From contig NZ_VTOU01000003.1 in the NCBI RefSeq assembly GCF_008274695.1, positions 930,001 through 994,000 on the forward strand: 64,000 nucleotides of DNA, read 5' to 3'. The first letter of the stretch is position 1; the number at the start of each line of letters is the position of its first letter. The DNA comes from Sphingomonas montanisoli. Its GTDB lineage: Bacteria > Pseudomonadota > Alphaproteobacteria > Sphingomonadales > Sphingomonadaceae. Positions 1 to 7,029 of this stretch are shown here, one piece after another. The position numbers were made by a program, and so were the translations under genes. The notes below the pieces were generated by a model that searched no databases, was not told the origin of the DNA, and saw only the letters and a list, made by a program, of their open reading frames with translations.

Positions 1-224
1 CGGTGTTCGAATCCCCGGTTGAGGAGGAGGTCGATAACGACAATCCGCTGATCATCGCCGAAACCCGCGTCGACGTGCCCGATGCCAGTGTTTCGGACGC
101 GGTGATGATGCTCGATCTTCGCAACACCAATGCTCTGCTGTTCAAAAATAGCGGTACGGGAACCTTCAATATGGTGTATCGGCGCACCGATGGATCGATC
201 GGCTGGGTGGAGCCCTCCCGATAG
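1..224 (+). CDS. hpf: Ribosome hibernation promoting factor, C-terminal part (partial)
   Basis: The reading frame is open from the window edge to a stop at 224 and gives 73 visible residues. The final stretch (VMMLDLRNTNALLFKNSGTG, then VYRRTDGSIGW) matches the C-terminal dimerisation domain of long-form hibernation factors, which pair 70S ribosomes into inactive 100S dimers in stationary phase. The N-terminal ribosome-binding domain lies outside the window. The next gene is ptsN, as expected for the common proteobacterial rpoN-hpf-ptsN order, so rpoN may lie just upstream (inference). The first in-frame GTG is not a real start because the domain is already cut there. Confidence 0.85.
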   Translation, partial: VFESPVEEEVDNDNPLIIAETRVDVPDASVSDAVMMLDLRNTNALLFKNSGTGTFNMVYRRTDGSIGWVEPSR

Positions 225-252
225 GCCCGAAGGAAGTATTGCAGCACCGCGA

Positions 253-738
253 ATGACCATTGCCCGATCGATGGATGATCTGAGCGACCTGCTCGTGCCG
301 CAGGCGGTGCAGCAGGGGCTCACCGTCCCCAACAAAAAGGCGTTATTCCAACAGCTTGGCGGTGTTGCCGCCAAGCTGATTGGAAGTGATGCGCGCACGA
401 TCGTCGATCGGCTGTCCGAACGCGAACGGTTGGGGCCGACCGGATTCGGCGATGGCGTGGCGATTCCGCACGGCAAGATCGAGGGACTCGATCGCGTCGT
501 GGGGCTGTTCGCGCGCCTCGCGACGCCGATCGATTTCGCCGCGATCGACGATCTGCCTGTCGATCTGGTCTTCGTGCTGCTGTCCCCCGTCGATGCGGGG
601 GTCGAGCATCTCAAGGCGCTTGCCCGCGTCAGCCGTAGGATGCGCGACAAGGGTTTCGTGGCCAAGCTGCGCGGCGCCGGGACGGACGACGCGCTCTACG
701 CGCTGTTCGCGAGCGGCGAAGCGCGCGACGCGGCCTGA
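253..738 (+). CDS. ptsN: PTS IIA-like nitrogen regulatory protein PtsN (EIIA-Ntr)
   Basis: This 161-residue protein has the usual length for PtsN and carries the phospho-acceptor histidine in GVAIPHGK at about residue 74. EIIA-Ntr is the last phosphate acceptor of the nitrogen PTS (PtsP-NPr-PtsN) and acts in the cytoplasm on potassium uptake, sensor kinases and stress responses. It follows hpf after 28 bases, the usual partner. ATG at 253 is chosen. ATG at 271 is a possible alternative because no well-spaced Shine-Dalgarno separates them. The distal end runs straight into the thioesterase gene, so the two are probably co-transcribed. Confidence 0.9.
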   Translation: MTIARSMDDLSDLLVPQAVQQGLTVPNKKALFQQLGGVAAKLIGSDARTIVDRLSERERLGPTGFGDGVAIPHGKIEGLDRVVGLFARLATPIDFAAIDDLPVDLVFVLLSPVDAGVEHLKALARVSRRMRDKGFVAKLRGAGTDDALYALFASGEARDAA

Positions 739-739
739 C

Positions 740-1201
740 GTGGCAACGCCACCGCCTTCGGGCGCCGCAGCGCACTATCGCGCGCTTGAATCGCTCTACG
801 CAGCGGCGCCGATCAACCAGTTGTTCAAGTCGCGCCTCGAAATCGTCGAGGAAGGCTTCGCGCGGATCCATTTCGTCGTCGACGAGACGGTCTATCACGC
901 CGCCGGCGCGGTGCACGGCACCACCTATTTCAAGATGCTCGACGATGCCGCTTTCTATGCGGCCAACAGCCTGGTCAGCGATTATTTCCTCCTGACGACG
1001 GCCTTCAATCTGCTGCTCACCCGCCCGATTCATGCCGGCCCGCTTGTGGCCGAAGGACGCTGGGTCAGCGGTAAGCGGCGCGTTTTTGTCGCCGACGCCC
1101 GGCTGGTTGATGCGGAGGGCGAAGAGGTCGCGCGTGGCACCGGTACCTTCATGCGATCGCGCATCGCGCTCGCGGGCCTGCCGGGCTACCGCCAGAAATG
1201 A
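740..1201 (+). CDS. PaaI-family hotdog-fold thioesterase
   Basis: A GTG start at 740, one base after the ptsN stop, gives 153 residues. The central helix region HAAGAVHGTTYFKMLDDAAF, followed by residues reading FNLLLTRPIHAGPLVAEGRW, has the layout of PaaI/YiaI acyl-CoA thioesterases, where a short central helix carries the catalytic acid (here one of the Asp residues of MLDDAAF). Such enzymes hydrolyse acyl-CoA thioesters in the cytoplasm. The substrate cannot be read from sequence. The gene overlaps the following DUF1491 gene by 4 bases (ATGA), so the two are translationally coupled. Confidence 0.75.
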   Translation: MATPPPSGAAAHYRALESLYAAAPINQLFKSRLEIVEEGFARIHFVVDETVYHAAGAVHGTTYFKMLDDAAFYAANSLVSDYFLLTTAFNLLLTRPIHAGPLVAEGRWVSGKRRVFVADARLVDAEGEEVARGTGTFMRSRIALAGLPGYRQK

Positions 1202-1527
1202 TCGAGCCGCGCGCGGCGTCCGCGCTGCTCGTGTCCGCCTTGATTCGCAGGATTCAGGATGATGGCGGATCGGCGATGGTTCTGGCGCGCGGCGACGAGA
1301 TTGCCGGTTCGATCATCGTCGCGCTCGCCGATCGCGGCGTTCCGCTCGGCCTGGTCGAGCGCGTCTGGCGATTCGAGGGCGGATTCGGCCTCGACAGCGT
1401 CGGCCCGACCGATCCGATCGACCAAACCGACTATATCGCCCGCCGCCGCCGCACCGATCCCGATCTCTGGGTGATCGAGGCCGATCATCGCGATGCGCGG
1501 GCTATTGCCGAGGCGTTGCTGGCCTGA
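1198..1527 (+). CDS. DUF1491 family protein
   Basis: A 109-residue protein starting in the ATGA overlap with the thioesterase stop. It looks like the alphaproteobacterial DUF1491 family: an N-terminal helix (ASALLVSALIRRIQDDGGSA), a beta-rich core with MVLARGDEIAGSIIVAL, and a C-terminal stretch DPDLWVIEADHRDARAIAEA. No catalytic motif, signal peptide or membrane segment is visible, so it is probably cytoplasmic. The family has no established function and the position downstream of ptsN gives no strong hint. Confidence 0.7.
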   Translation: MIEPRAASALLVSALIRRIQDDGGSAMVLARGDEIAGSIIVALADRGVPLGLVERVWRFEGGFGLDSVGPTDPIDQTDYIARRRRTDPDLWVIEADHRDARAIAEALLA

Positions 1528-1536
1528 AGCCAGATC

Positions 1537-1617
1537 CGTCATTGCGAGCGTAGCGAAGCAATCCACTCTGCAGTTCGGAATGGATTGCCGCGTCGCCTCC
1601 GGCTCCTCGCAATGACG
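1537..1617. repeat. Dispersed intergenic inverted repeat, copy 1
   Basis: The outer arms CGTCATTGCGAG (1537-1548) and CTCGCAATGACG (1606-1617) are perfect reverse complements. Inner parts such as GCGTAGCGAAGCAATCCA and TGGATTGC also pair, so the whole 81 bases can fold into one long hairpin. A closely related copy lies at 62288-62371, also between two genes. This is a REP/MITE-like intergenic element. It could also act as a transcript end between DUF1491 and mmcB. Confidence 0.85.
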
Positions 1618-1655
1618 AGGTGGAAGAAGTTCCGCAAATGTTCTAAATAACGCGG

Positions 1656-2144
1656 ATGGCCAGCCTTCCCGCCGACATCGATCCGACTCTCGCGCCGCTC
1701 GTCGCGCTCGATGTCGCGCGAGGTGTAGCGAAGTTGTTCCTGCGTGCCGAATTGATGCCGATGCCCGAAGTGCCGTTGGGCAATGGCCGCCGTGCCGATC
1801 TGATGGCGATCGATCCCAAAGGGTGCATCACGATTGTCGAGATCAAGGTGTCGCGCGCCGATCTGCTCGGTGACGCGAAGTGGCCGGACTATCTCGACTT
1901 TTGCGATCGCTATTTCTGGGCAGTACCGGCCGGGTTCGATCTCAGCCCGTTCGACGATCCCGCCTTCCGCCCCGACATTGCCGGTCTGATCGTCGCCGAT
2001 CGCTATGATGCCGCAGTGCTGCGCGAACCCGCCTTGCGCCCGCTTTCCGGATCGCGCCGTAAGGCGGAGACGCTGCGCTTCGCCCGCCGTGCCGCACGGC
2101 GATTGTGGGGCGATCTCGATTGCGCAGGCGACGGTCTCGGCTAG
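1656..2144 (+). CDS. mmcB: MmcB family DNA repair protein (PD-(D/E)XK fold)
   Basis: This 162-residue protein carries GRRADLMAIDPKG then ITIVEIKVSRADL. The Asp and the E-x-K of this pair form the PD-(D/E)XK nuclease-type core of MmcB proteins. MmcB was described in Caulobacter as an SOS-associated protein needed for resistance to mitomycin C, linked to the ImuAB/DnaE2 mutasome. No LexA box is visible in the short upstream gap, which is mostly the inverted repeat. The stop codon shares the palindrome CTAG (2141-2144) with the stop of the convergent nadE gene. Confidence 0.82.
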   Translation: MASLPADIDPTLAPLVALDVARGVAKLFLRAELMPMPEVPLGNGRRADLMAIDPKGCITIVEIKVSRADLLGDAKWPDYLDFCDRYFWAVPAGFDLSPFDDPAFRPDIAGLIVADRYDAAVLREPALRPLSGSRRKAETLRFARRAARRLWGDLDCAGDGLG

Positions 2145-4204
2145 AGGTCGACGCCGTCGAGCGCCGCACGCAGTTCGTCGAGCCAGACCTTAGCATTGCC
2201 GTCCGAAGGCGCCCGCCAGTCGCCACGCGGCGACAGAGCGCCGGCTCCGGATACCTTCGGCCCGTTGGGGATCGCGGATCGCTTGAACTGGCTGGTCGTG
2301 AAGAAACGCCACAGGAAGCTTTCGAGCCAACGGCGGATCGTTGCCATGTCGTACCCATTGCGCTTGTCCGCCGGGAAACCGATCGGCCACAGCCCCGCAT
2401 CGGCATCGTGCCATGCGTGCCAGGCGAGAAACGCGACCTTCGAAGGCGGCAGGCCGAGTCGCGCGATATGATGCAGGAAGAAATCGTGCAGCTCGTAGGG
2501 GCCGATCTTGGCTTCGGTGCTCTGGATCGCGCCATCGGCATCGGCGGGGACGAGTTCTGGCGAGATTTCGGTCGCGAGGATGGCGGTCAGCAGGCCGCCT
2601 GTCGCCGCATCGAACTGCCCGCTCGTCACAGACCAGCGGATCAGGAACTGGATCAAGGTCTTGGGCACGCCGGCATTGACGGCATAGTGGCTCATCTGGT
2701 CGCCGACGCCATAGGTGCACCAGCCGAGCGCGAGTTCGCTCAAATCGCCCGTCCCCACCACGAAGCCGTCACGCTGGTTGGCCAGGCGGAACAGGTAATC
2801 GGTGCGCAGGCCGGCCTGCACGTTCTCGAAAGTCACGTCATAGACTGCCTCGCCCTTGGCGAATGGGTGGTCCATGTCGGTCAGCATCTGGCGCGCGGCG
2901 GGGCGGATATCGATCTCGTCCGCAGTCGCACCCAGCGCCTTCATCAGCGCCCAGGCATTGGCCTTTGTCGCCTCGCCCGTCGCGAAGCCCGGCATGGTGA
3001 AGGCCAGGATCGCCGATCGCGGCAGGCCCAGCCGGTCGCACGCTTTGGCCACGACGACCATGGCATGGGTCGAATCAAGCCCGCCCGACACGCCGATCAC
3101 CATCGTCTTGGCGCCCGACGCCTCGACGCGCTTGGCGAGCCCGGCGACCTGGATGTTGAATGCTTCGTAGCAATCGAGGTCGAGCTTTTCGGCATCTTCG
3201 GGAACGAAGGGGAAGCGCGCGACGGGGCGCTTCAGCCCGATATCGGCAAAGCTGGGCGCGTGATCGAAGGTGATGCGGCGGAATGCCGTCTCGGGATGGC
3301 CGACCGCCATCGCATTGTCGTTGAACGTGCCCGTCCGCATCCGCTCGAGTCGCAGCCGGCCGACATCGACATCGGCGATGATCAGTTCAGATTCGGTATC
3401 GAAACGCCCCGATTCGGCAAGGGTTTCGCCGAGCTCGTGGATCATCGCCTGCCCGTCCCAGGCGAGGTCGGTCGTGCTCTCGCCCGGGCCGCTCGCCGAA
3501 TAGGCATAGGCCGCGATCGCCCGCACCGATTGCGATGCGCTCAGCAGAGCGCGTTCGCGGGCCTTGCCGATGATGATGTTGGACGCCGACAGGTTGGTGA
3601 GGATCAGCGCCCCGGCCAAAGCGCCCATCGTCGACGGCGGCAGCGGCGCCCAATAATCTTCGCAGATCTCGACGTGGAAGACGAAGTCGCGCAGGTCGTT
3701 CGCGGCGAAGATCTGATCGGGGCCGAACGGCACGATCTGCCCGCACAGATCGATGGAGAGGCCTGAAAGGTCGTAGCCGAGCGCGAACCAGCGCTTCTCA
3801 TAATATTCGCGATAATTGGGCAGATAAGACTTTGGAACCACGCCCAAAATCCTGCCGTGTGAGATGGCGATGGCCGTGTTGTAGAGCCGCCCGCTGCGGC
3901 GGATCGGCGCGCCGACCAGCAATACGGGCTTAAGCTCGGCGCTCGCGGTGACGATCTTCGCCAGTTCGATCTCGACCCGATCGAGCAAGGCGTCCTGCAG
4001 ATGCAGATCGTCGATCGCGTAGGAGGACAGGCAAAGCTCGGGGAGGACGAGCAGGTCGACGCCTTTGGCATCCGCACGCTCGGCAAGATCGAGGATCGCG
4101 GCGGCATTCGCACCGACATCGCCGACGGTCGCAACCGGCGTACCCGCGCCGACGCGCACGAAGCCATGTCTGTGAATCGATGCGAAGTCGTTACGGGCGC
4201 TCAT
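2141..4204 (-). CDS. nadE: Glutamine-dependent NAD+ synthetase
   Basis: This 687-residue two-domain enzyme makes NAD+ from deamido-NAD+, ATP and glutamine. The N-terminal nitrilase-type glutaminase domain shows its triad in VLPELC (Glu about 56), VPKSYLPNY (Lys about 125) and HVEICEDYW (Cys about 181). The C-terminal ligase domain has the ATP pyrophosphatase loop GVSGGLDST at about 371-379. The length fits the large glutamine-using form. ATG at 4204 is preferred over an in-frame GTG two codons upstream. The gene ends on the CTAG shared with mmcB and follows the GGDEF gene on the same strand. Confidence 0.95.
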   Translation of the reverse strand: MSARNDFASIHRHGFVRVGAGTPVATVGDVGANAAAILDLAERADAKGVDLLVLPELCLSSYAIDDLHLQDALLDRVEIELAKIVTASAELKPVLLVGAPIRRSGRLYNTAIAISHGRILGVVPKSYLPNYREYYEKRWFALGYDLSGLSIDLCGQIVPFGPDQIFAANDLRDFVFHVEICEDYWAPLPPSTMGALAGALILTNLSASNIIIGKARERALLSASQSVRAIAAYAYSASGPGESTTDLAWDGQAMIHELGETLAESGRFDTESELIIADVDVGRLRLERMRTGTFNDNAMAVGHPETAFRRITFDHAPSFADIGLKRPVARFPFVPEDAEKLDLDCYEAFNIQVAGLAKRVEASGAKTMVIGVSGGLDSTHAMVVVAKACDRLGLPRSAILAFTMPGFATGEATKANAWALMKALGATADEIDIRPAARQMLTDMDHPFAKGEAVYDVTFENVQAGLRTDYLFRLANQRDGFVVGTGDLSELALGWCTYGVGDQMSHYAVNAGVPKTLIQFLIRWSVTSGQFDAATGGLLTAILATEISPELVPADADGAIQSTEAKIGPYELHDFFLHHIARLGLPPSKVAFLAWHAWHDADAGLWPIGFPADKRNGYDMATIRRWLESFLWRFFTTSQFKRSAIPNGPKVSGAGALSPRGDWRAPSDGNAKVWLDELRAALDGVDL

Positions 4205-4243
4205 AAGCACGCGCTTACAGCGTGCTGAAGATAAAGGCCAATA

Positions 4244-5266
4244 TCAGGCGTCGAGCATCACGCGGTTACGCCCGCTTTCCTTGGCGCGATACAAGGCCGT
4301 GTCGGCGCGACGCAGCAACGTGCCCGGCGAATCGGCATCTTCCAGCATCGCAATCCCGCCCGAAAAGCTCAGGCGACCCAGTGACTGGCCGGTATTCGTG
4401 ACCTTTAGCTCGCGCGACGCGATTACGGTGCGGACCTTGTCGAGCATGGCGCGCGCGGCCTCGGGATCGGTACGCTCGATGATCAGGACGAATTCCTCGC
4501 CGCCGTAACGCGCGCAGAAGCCGTCATTGCTCGCGCGCGCCAGCGAGGTACCCACGAACTTGATCACTTCGTCACCGATCTGGTGGCCGTGCGTGTCGTT
4601 GAACTGCTTGAAATGATCGATGTCGCAAATGGCGAGCGCGAGCGGGGTCTTCTGCCGCCGCGCATTTTCCAGCGCCATGCGCAGCTGGTGATCGAAGGCG
4701 CGGCGATTCGGCAGGCCGGTCAGCGGATCGCTGTTCGCGGTGCGATGCGCGGCGGCGAGATCGTCATGGAGCGTCTTGATCTGCGCCTCGGTGCGGCGGA
4801 GCTCGTCCTCGGCGGCACGGGTCTTGTCGATCATCGCCTTGGTCAGGCCGACCAGCGTGTCGACCGTCATACCCGAATCCTCGATCGAAAGGCCGGCGGC
4901 GCCACTCTCCAGATCGGCGGCATAATCGCGCGCCTCGTCCCCCGATCGGGTGACGACCGCGCTCACCTGCTCCAGCAGCCCGCGCGCATTCGCCGCCATG
5001 TCGGACAGGTTGCCGCTGTCGAGCCCCGATCGGACCTGCGCGTTGATCGCGGCCAGCGCGGCGGGTGTGATGCGGCCATCCTGGCGCACCGCCTTGTCGA
5101 TCAGGCCCACGATCATGCTGTCACCGCTCAGATAGCGGTGGCACAGGTCGAAATTCTCGGGAGTCGGCTCGATATCGTTGGAAAAAAGGAGCTCGCCAAT
5201 ACGGTCGTAGAGGCGACGCCATTCGCCTCTCTGTGCGGACGATTCGATGATCTTGTCCTGATGCAC
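4244..5266 (-). CDS. GGDEF-domain diguanylate cyclase
   Basis: This 340-residue protein has an N-terminal helical region (about 1-140), a coiled segment (about 145-178) and a GGDEF domain starting at DPLTGLPNRRAF. The active-site signature is RYGGEEF at about 253-259, with the metal-binding CDIDHFKQFNDTHGH upstream. These residues support synthesis of cyclic di-GMP from GTP. The RxxD inhibitory site normally found before the signature is absent (SNDG at that place), so the usual product inhibition is probably lost. No membrane segment or signal peptide is visible. The GTG start at 5266 is the only good N-terminal choice. Confidence 0.9.
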   Translation of the reverse strand: MHQDKIIESSAQRGEWRRLYDRIGELLFSNDIEPTPENFDLCHRYLSGDSMIVGLIDKAVRQDGRITPAALAAINAQVRSGLDSGNLSDMAANARGLLEQVSAVVTRSGDEARDYAADLESGAAGLSIEDSGMTVDTLVGLTKAMIDKTRAAEDELRRTEAQIKTLHDDLAAAHRTANSDPLTGLPNRRAFDHQLRMALENARRQKTPLALAICDIDHFKQFNDTHGHQIGDEVIKFVGTSLARASNDGFCARYGGEEFVLIIERTDPEAARAMLDKVRTVIASRELKVTNTGQSLGRLSFSGGIAMLEDADSPGTLLRRADTALYRAKESGRNRVMLDA

Positions 5267-5348
5267 GCCGTCGGGGATCCTGTTCTATCTCCCGTCCTGA
5301 CTAGTGCCCGTTTTGATTATATCCGGTTAATGCCGTGGCGAGACCGTC

Positions 5349-5564
5349 CTAAAATTTGCGCCAGTGGCCGGTCTCCATCCACGACAGAAGCGGCTTCAGC
5401 GGGAGGATCCAGACGATGCCCGCGATCGTATAAACGACGGCCTGGAGCAGCGCCGGTAATCGCTCGATCAACGGCGATGCGAGCAGGACCAGCACGGCCC
5501 AGATCATGATCAGCGCAAGAATAACGAATATCCCGAAGGGCTTGCGCCAGCTTGGCTCGCTCAT
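5349..5564 (-). CDS. DUF2842 family small membrane protein
   Basis: Starting at the ATG at 5564, this is a 71-residue protein with two predicted membrane spans (FGIFVILALIMIWAVLVLLA and LLQAVVYTIAGIVWILPLKP). It ends with the pattern LLSWMETGHWRKF, which fits the alphaproteobacterial DUF2842 family. Its function is unknown and it sits in the inner membrane. The gene begins two bases after the stop of the 5-FTHF cyclo-ligase gene, so they should share a transcript. A longer in-frame form reading into the ligase gene is unlikely. Confidence 0.75.
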   Translation of the reverse strand: MSEPSWRKPFGIFVILALIMIWAVLVLLASPLIERLPALLQAVVYTIAGIVWILPLKPLLSWMETGHWRKF

Positions 5565-5566
5565 CG

Positions 5567-6148
5567 TCAAAAACCTTGATGCAAAAGTTTGCGTTCGGTG
5601 CAGACCATGTCGAGCGGTTGATCCCAGGGGTCGCATGGGATCTTCTGCACCGCCTGCACGGACCAGGCGACACCGAGCCGCCTTGCGGTGCGATTAGCCG
5701 CGAAGACGCGGTCATAAAAGCCCGCCCCCTGCCCGATTCGCATGAACTGCGAATCGAATCCCAGAAGCGGTGTCAGAATCAGGTCGGGGAACAGTTCCGG
5801 CGAATCCGCTGGCGGCTGCAGGAGGTTGAACCAGCCTCGATCCAGCGGATCGCCGGGAAACCAACGCAGAAAGCGCATCGGCCGATCGCGGCCATCGACA
5901 TGGGCCAGTGCCGTCGCGGCCCCGTTAGCTGCCGCGCGCGCCAGTATCGCCATGCATGAGATTTCGGATCCGAGGCCGATATAGCCCGCCACGACATGCG
6001 CCGATTCGAGAGTGTCCGCCGCAAGGGACCCCAGCGATGCCTCGGCGGCTTCGCGTTCGCCCGGCGTCATCGCGCTCACGAAGACGTCGCGCTTCGCGCG
6101 CAATTCGGCGCGCAGGACGGATTTCTGCGTCTTGGCCGGATCAGTCAT
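5567..6148 (-). CDS. 5-formyltetrahydrofolate cyclo-ligase
   Basis: This 193-residue enzyme belongs to the MTHFS/YgfA family, which uses ATP to turn 5-formyl-THF into 5,10-methenyl-THF. The N-terminal KSVLRAELRAKRD and the glycine-rich nucleotide loop GQGAGFYDR at about 143-151 are diagnostic, followed by the usual C-terminal GVAWSVQAVQ and DMVCTERKL. In many Proteobacteria this gene lies just downstream of zapA and 6S RNA. The same order (zapA, about 200 non-coding bases, ligase) is kept here on the minus strand. Confidence 0.93.
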   Translation of the reverse strand: MTDPAKTQKSVLRAELRAKRDVFVSAMTPGEREAAEASLGSLAADTLESAHVVAGYIGLGSEISCMAILARAAANGAATALAHVDGRDRPMRFLRWFPGDPLDRGWFNLLQPPADSPELFPDLILTPLLGFDSQFMRIGQGAGFYDRVFAANRTARRLGVAWSVQAVQKIPCDPWDQPLDMVCTERKLLHQGF

Positions 6149-6171
6149 GGGCGGAGGTGGCGGGACCGCCG

Positions 6172-6330
6172 TGGTCGTTTTCCGGAATATCCACTGACGC
6201 CAAGTACGTCAGGTGGGGACCATATGCTTCGGACCAGAATCCTAACAGGGACAGCCCCCTATGGATGTGAATCGCCTCAGGGATGTTCTCAGCAGCTCGT
6301 GCCGGGCAGTACCCGCCACCCCCTATGTAG
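6172..6330 (-). ncRNA. ssrS: 6S RNA candidate
   Basis: About 200 bases without a gene separate zapA and the 5-FTHF cyclo-ligase, the conserved place of 6S RNA in Proteobacteria. 6S RNA binds the housekeeping RNA polymerase in stationary phase. On the minus strand the stretch is rich in paired G and C runs on either side of a central part that includes CATCCCTGAGGCGATTCACA. A hairpin with arms at 6191-6199 and 6207-6216 lies near the 3' end. The call rests mainly on synteny. Ends are approximate and I could not fold the whole molecule with certainty. Confidence 0.6.
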
Positions 6331-6348
6331 GGTGCGGGGGCCGTCGGC

Positions 6349-6666
6349 TCAAGCGTCGCTGTTCAATCGGTCCGCAAGGCGCTCGATACGCTCGGCGATG
6401 CGCTCGATAGCCTGGGCATAGCTGGGGTCGAGATCGGGCTGCGACGGCGGCGTCGCATCTTTCGATTTTGCGTCGTTCAGCTCGTCGGCAAGCAGGATTG
6501 CGCTCATCAGCAGGACGCGCGCCTCGGTCATGTCACCGATCGCACGGGTGATGTCGCCAGCCTTGCGATCGACCATGCTCGCCAGCGTGCGCAGTTGATC
6601 CTCCTCGCCATCGCGGCAGGCGAGCTTGTAGCGGCGGCCACCGACCGCAACGTCGACTTCGGCCAT
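6349..6666 (-). CDS. zapA: Cell division protein ZapA
   Basis: A 105-residue protein with the ZapA layout: a beta-rich start (VDVAVGGRRYKLACRDGEED), then LRTLASMVDRKAGDI, then ILLADELNDA leading into a C-terminal coiled coil (SYAQAIERIAERIERLADRL). ZapA binds FtsZ and bundles protofilaments at the division ring. Its ATG overlaps the stop of the upstream small gene by one base (TGATG), so the two are coupled. The 6S RNA candidate and the cyclo-ligase follow on the same strand. Confidence 0.9.
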   Translation of the reverse strand: MAEVDVAVGGRRYKLACRDGEEDQLRTLASMVDRKAGDITRAIGDMTEARVLLMSAILLADELNDAKSKDATPPSQPDLDPSYAQAIERIAERIERLADRLNSDA

Positions 6667-6869
6667 CAGCCGTTCCCCAGCAGGCGATCGATGCGCTCGA
6701 TCGCGGTCTCGGTGGTCTCTCGCAATGTCCGGTGGCGCTCGGCAAGACGGAACAGCGCCTCGCTCTCGTCATGCGACAATGAACGCGGACCCGCGTCGAG
6801 TCCCTGCTCCACACGCACAAGCGCACGTTCAAGGCGGCCCAGCGCCAGCATCAGGCTTCGATCATCCAT
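6666..6869 (-). CDS. Small helical protein upstream of zapA (unknown)
   Basis: Starting at ATG 6869, this is a 67-residue, almost entirely helical protein (LALGRLERALVRVEQGL, then ESEALFRLAERHRTLRETTETAIERIDRLL) with heptad-like spacing of leucines. It has no signal peptide or membrane segment. It is coupled to zapA by a one-base stop/start overlap, which suggests a joint role with ZapA at the Z-ring, possibly as a coiled-coil partner (inference only). An in-frame extension upstream to 6905 exists but lacks a ribosome-binding site. Confidence 0.65.
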   Translation of the reverse strand: MDDRSLMLALGRLERALVRVEQGLDAGPRSLSHDESEALFRLAERHRTLRETTETAIERIDRLLGNG

Positions 6870-7029
6870 CACAGACCGAAATAGCAGGCTGATCGTCGCC
6901 CGCAAGCCGCCCAGAGCCTCGATCCTTGGTTGACGATAAGGCCGCGACAGGACAAAGGGTCGCGCGGTTGGGGGTCGCGGCGGCGCGGCACTTTGCCATT
7001 TCAGGTCCGCTCCCGCGCAAGGTCTTCAG

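Noticed and set aside
2105-3766. Long plus-strand open frame of 553 codons opposite nadE
   Set aside because: It is antisense to a well-supported NAD+ synthetase, has low-complexity Arg/Gly/Asp composition and no recognisable domain. It is a GC-rich shadow frame.
6930-6958. TTGACG with CAAAGG 17 bases later as a transketolase promoter
   Set aside because: The -35 box is good, but the -10 box is too poor to support a promoter call.
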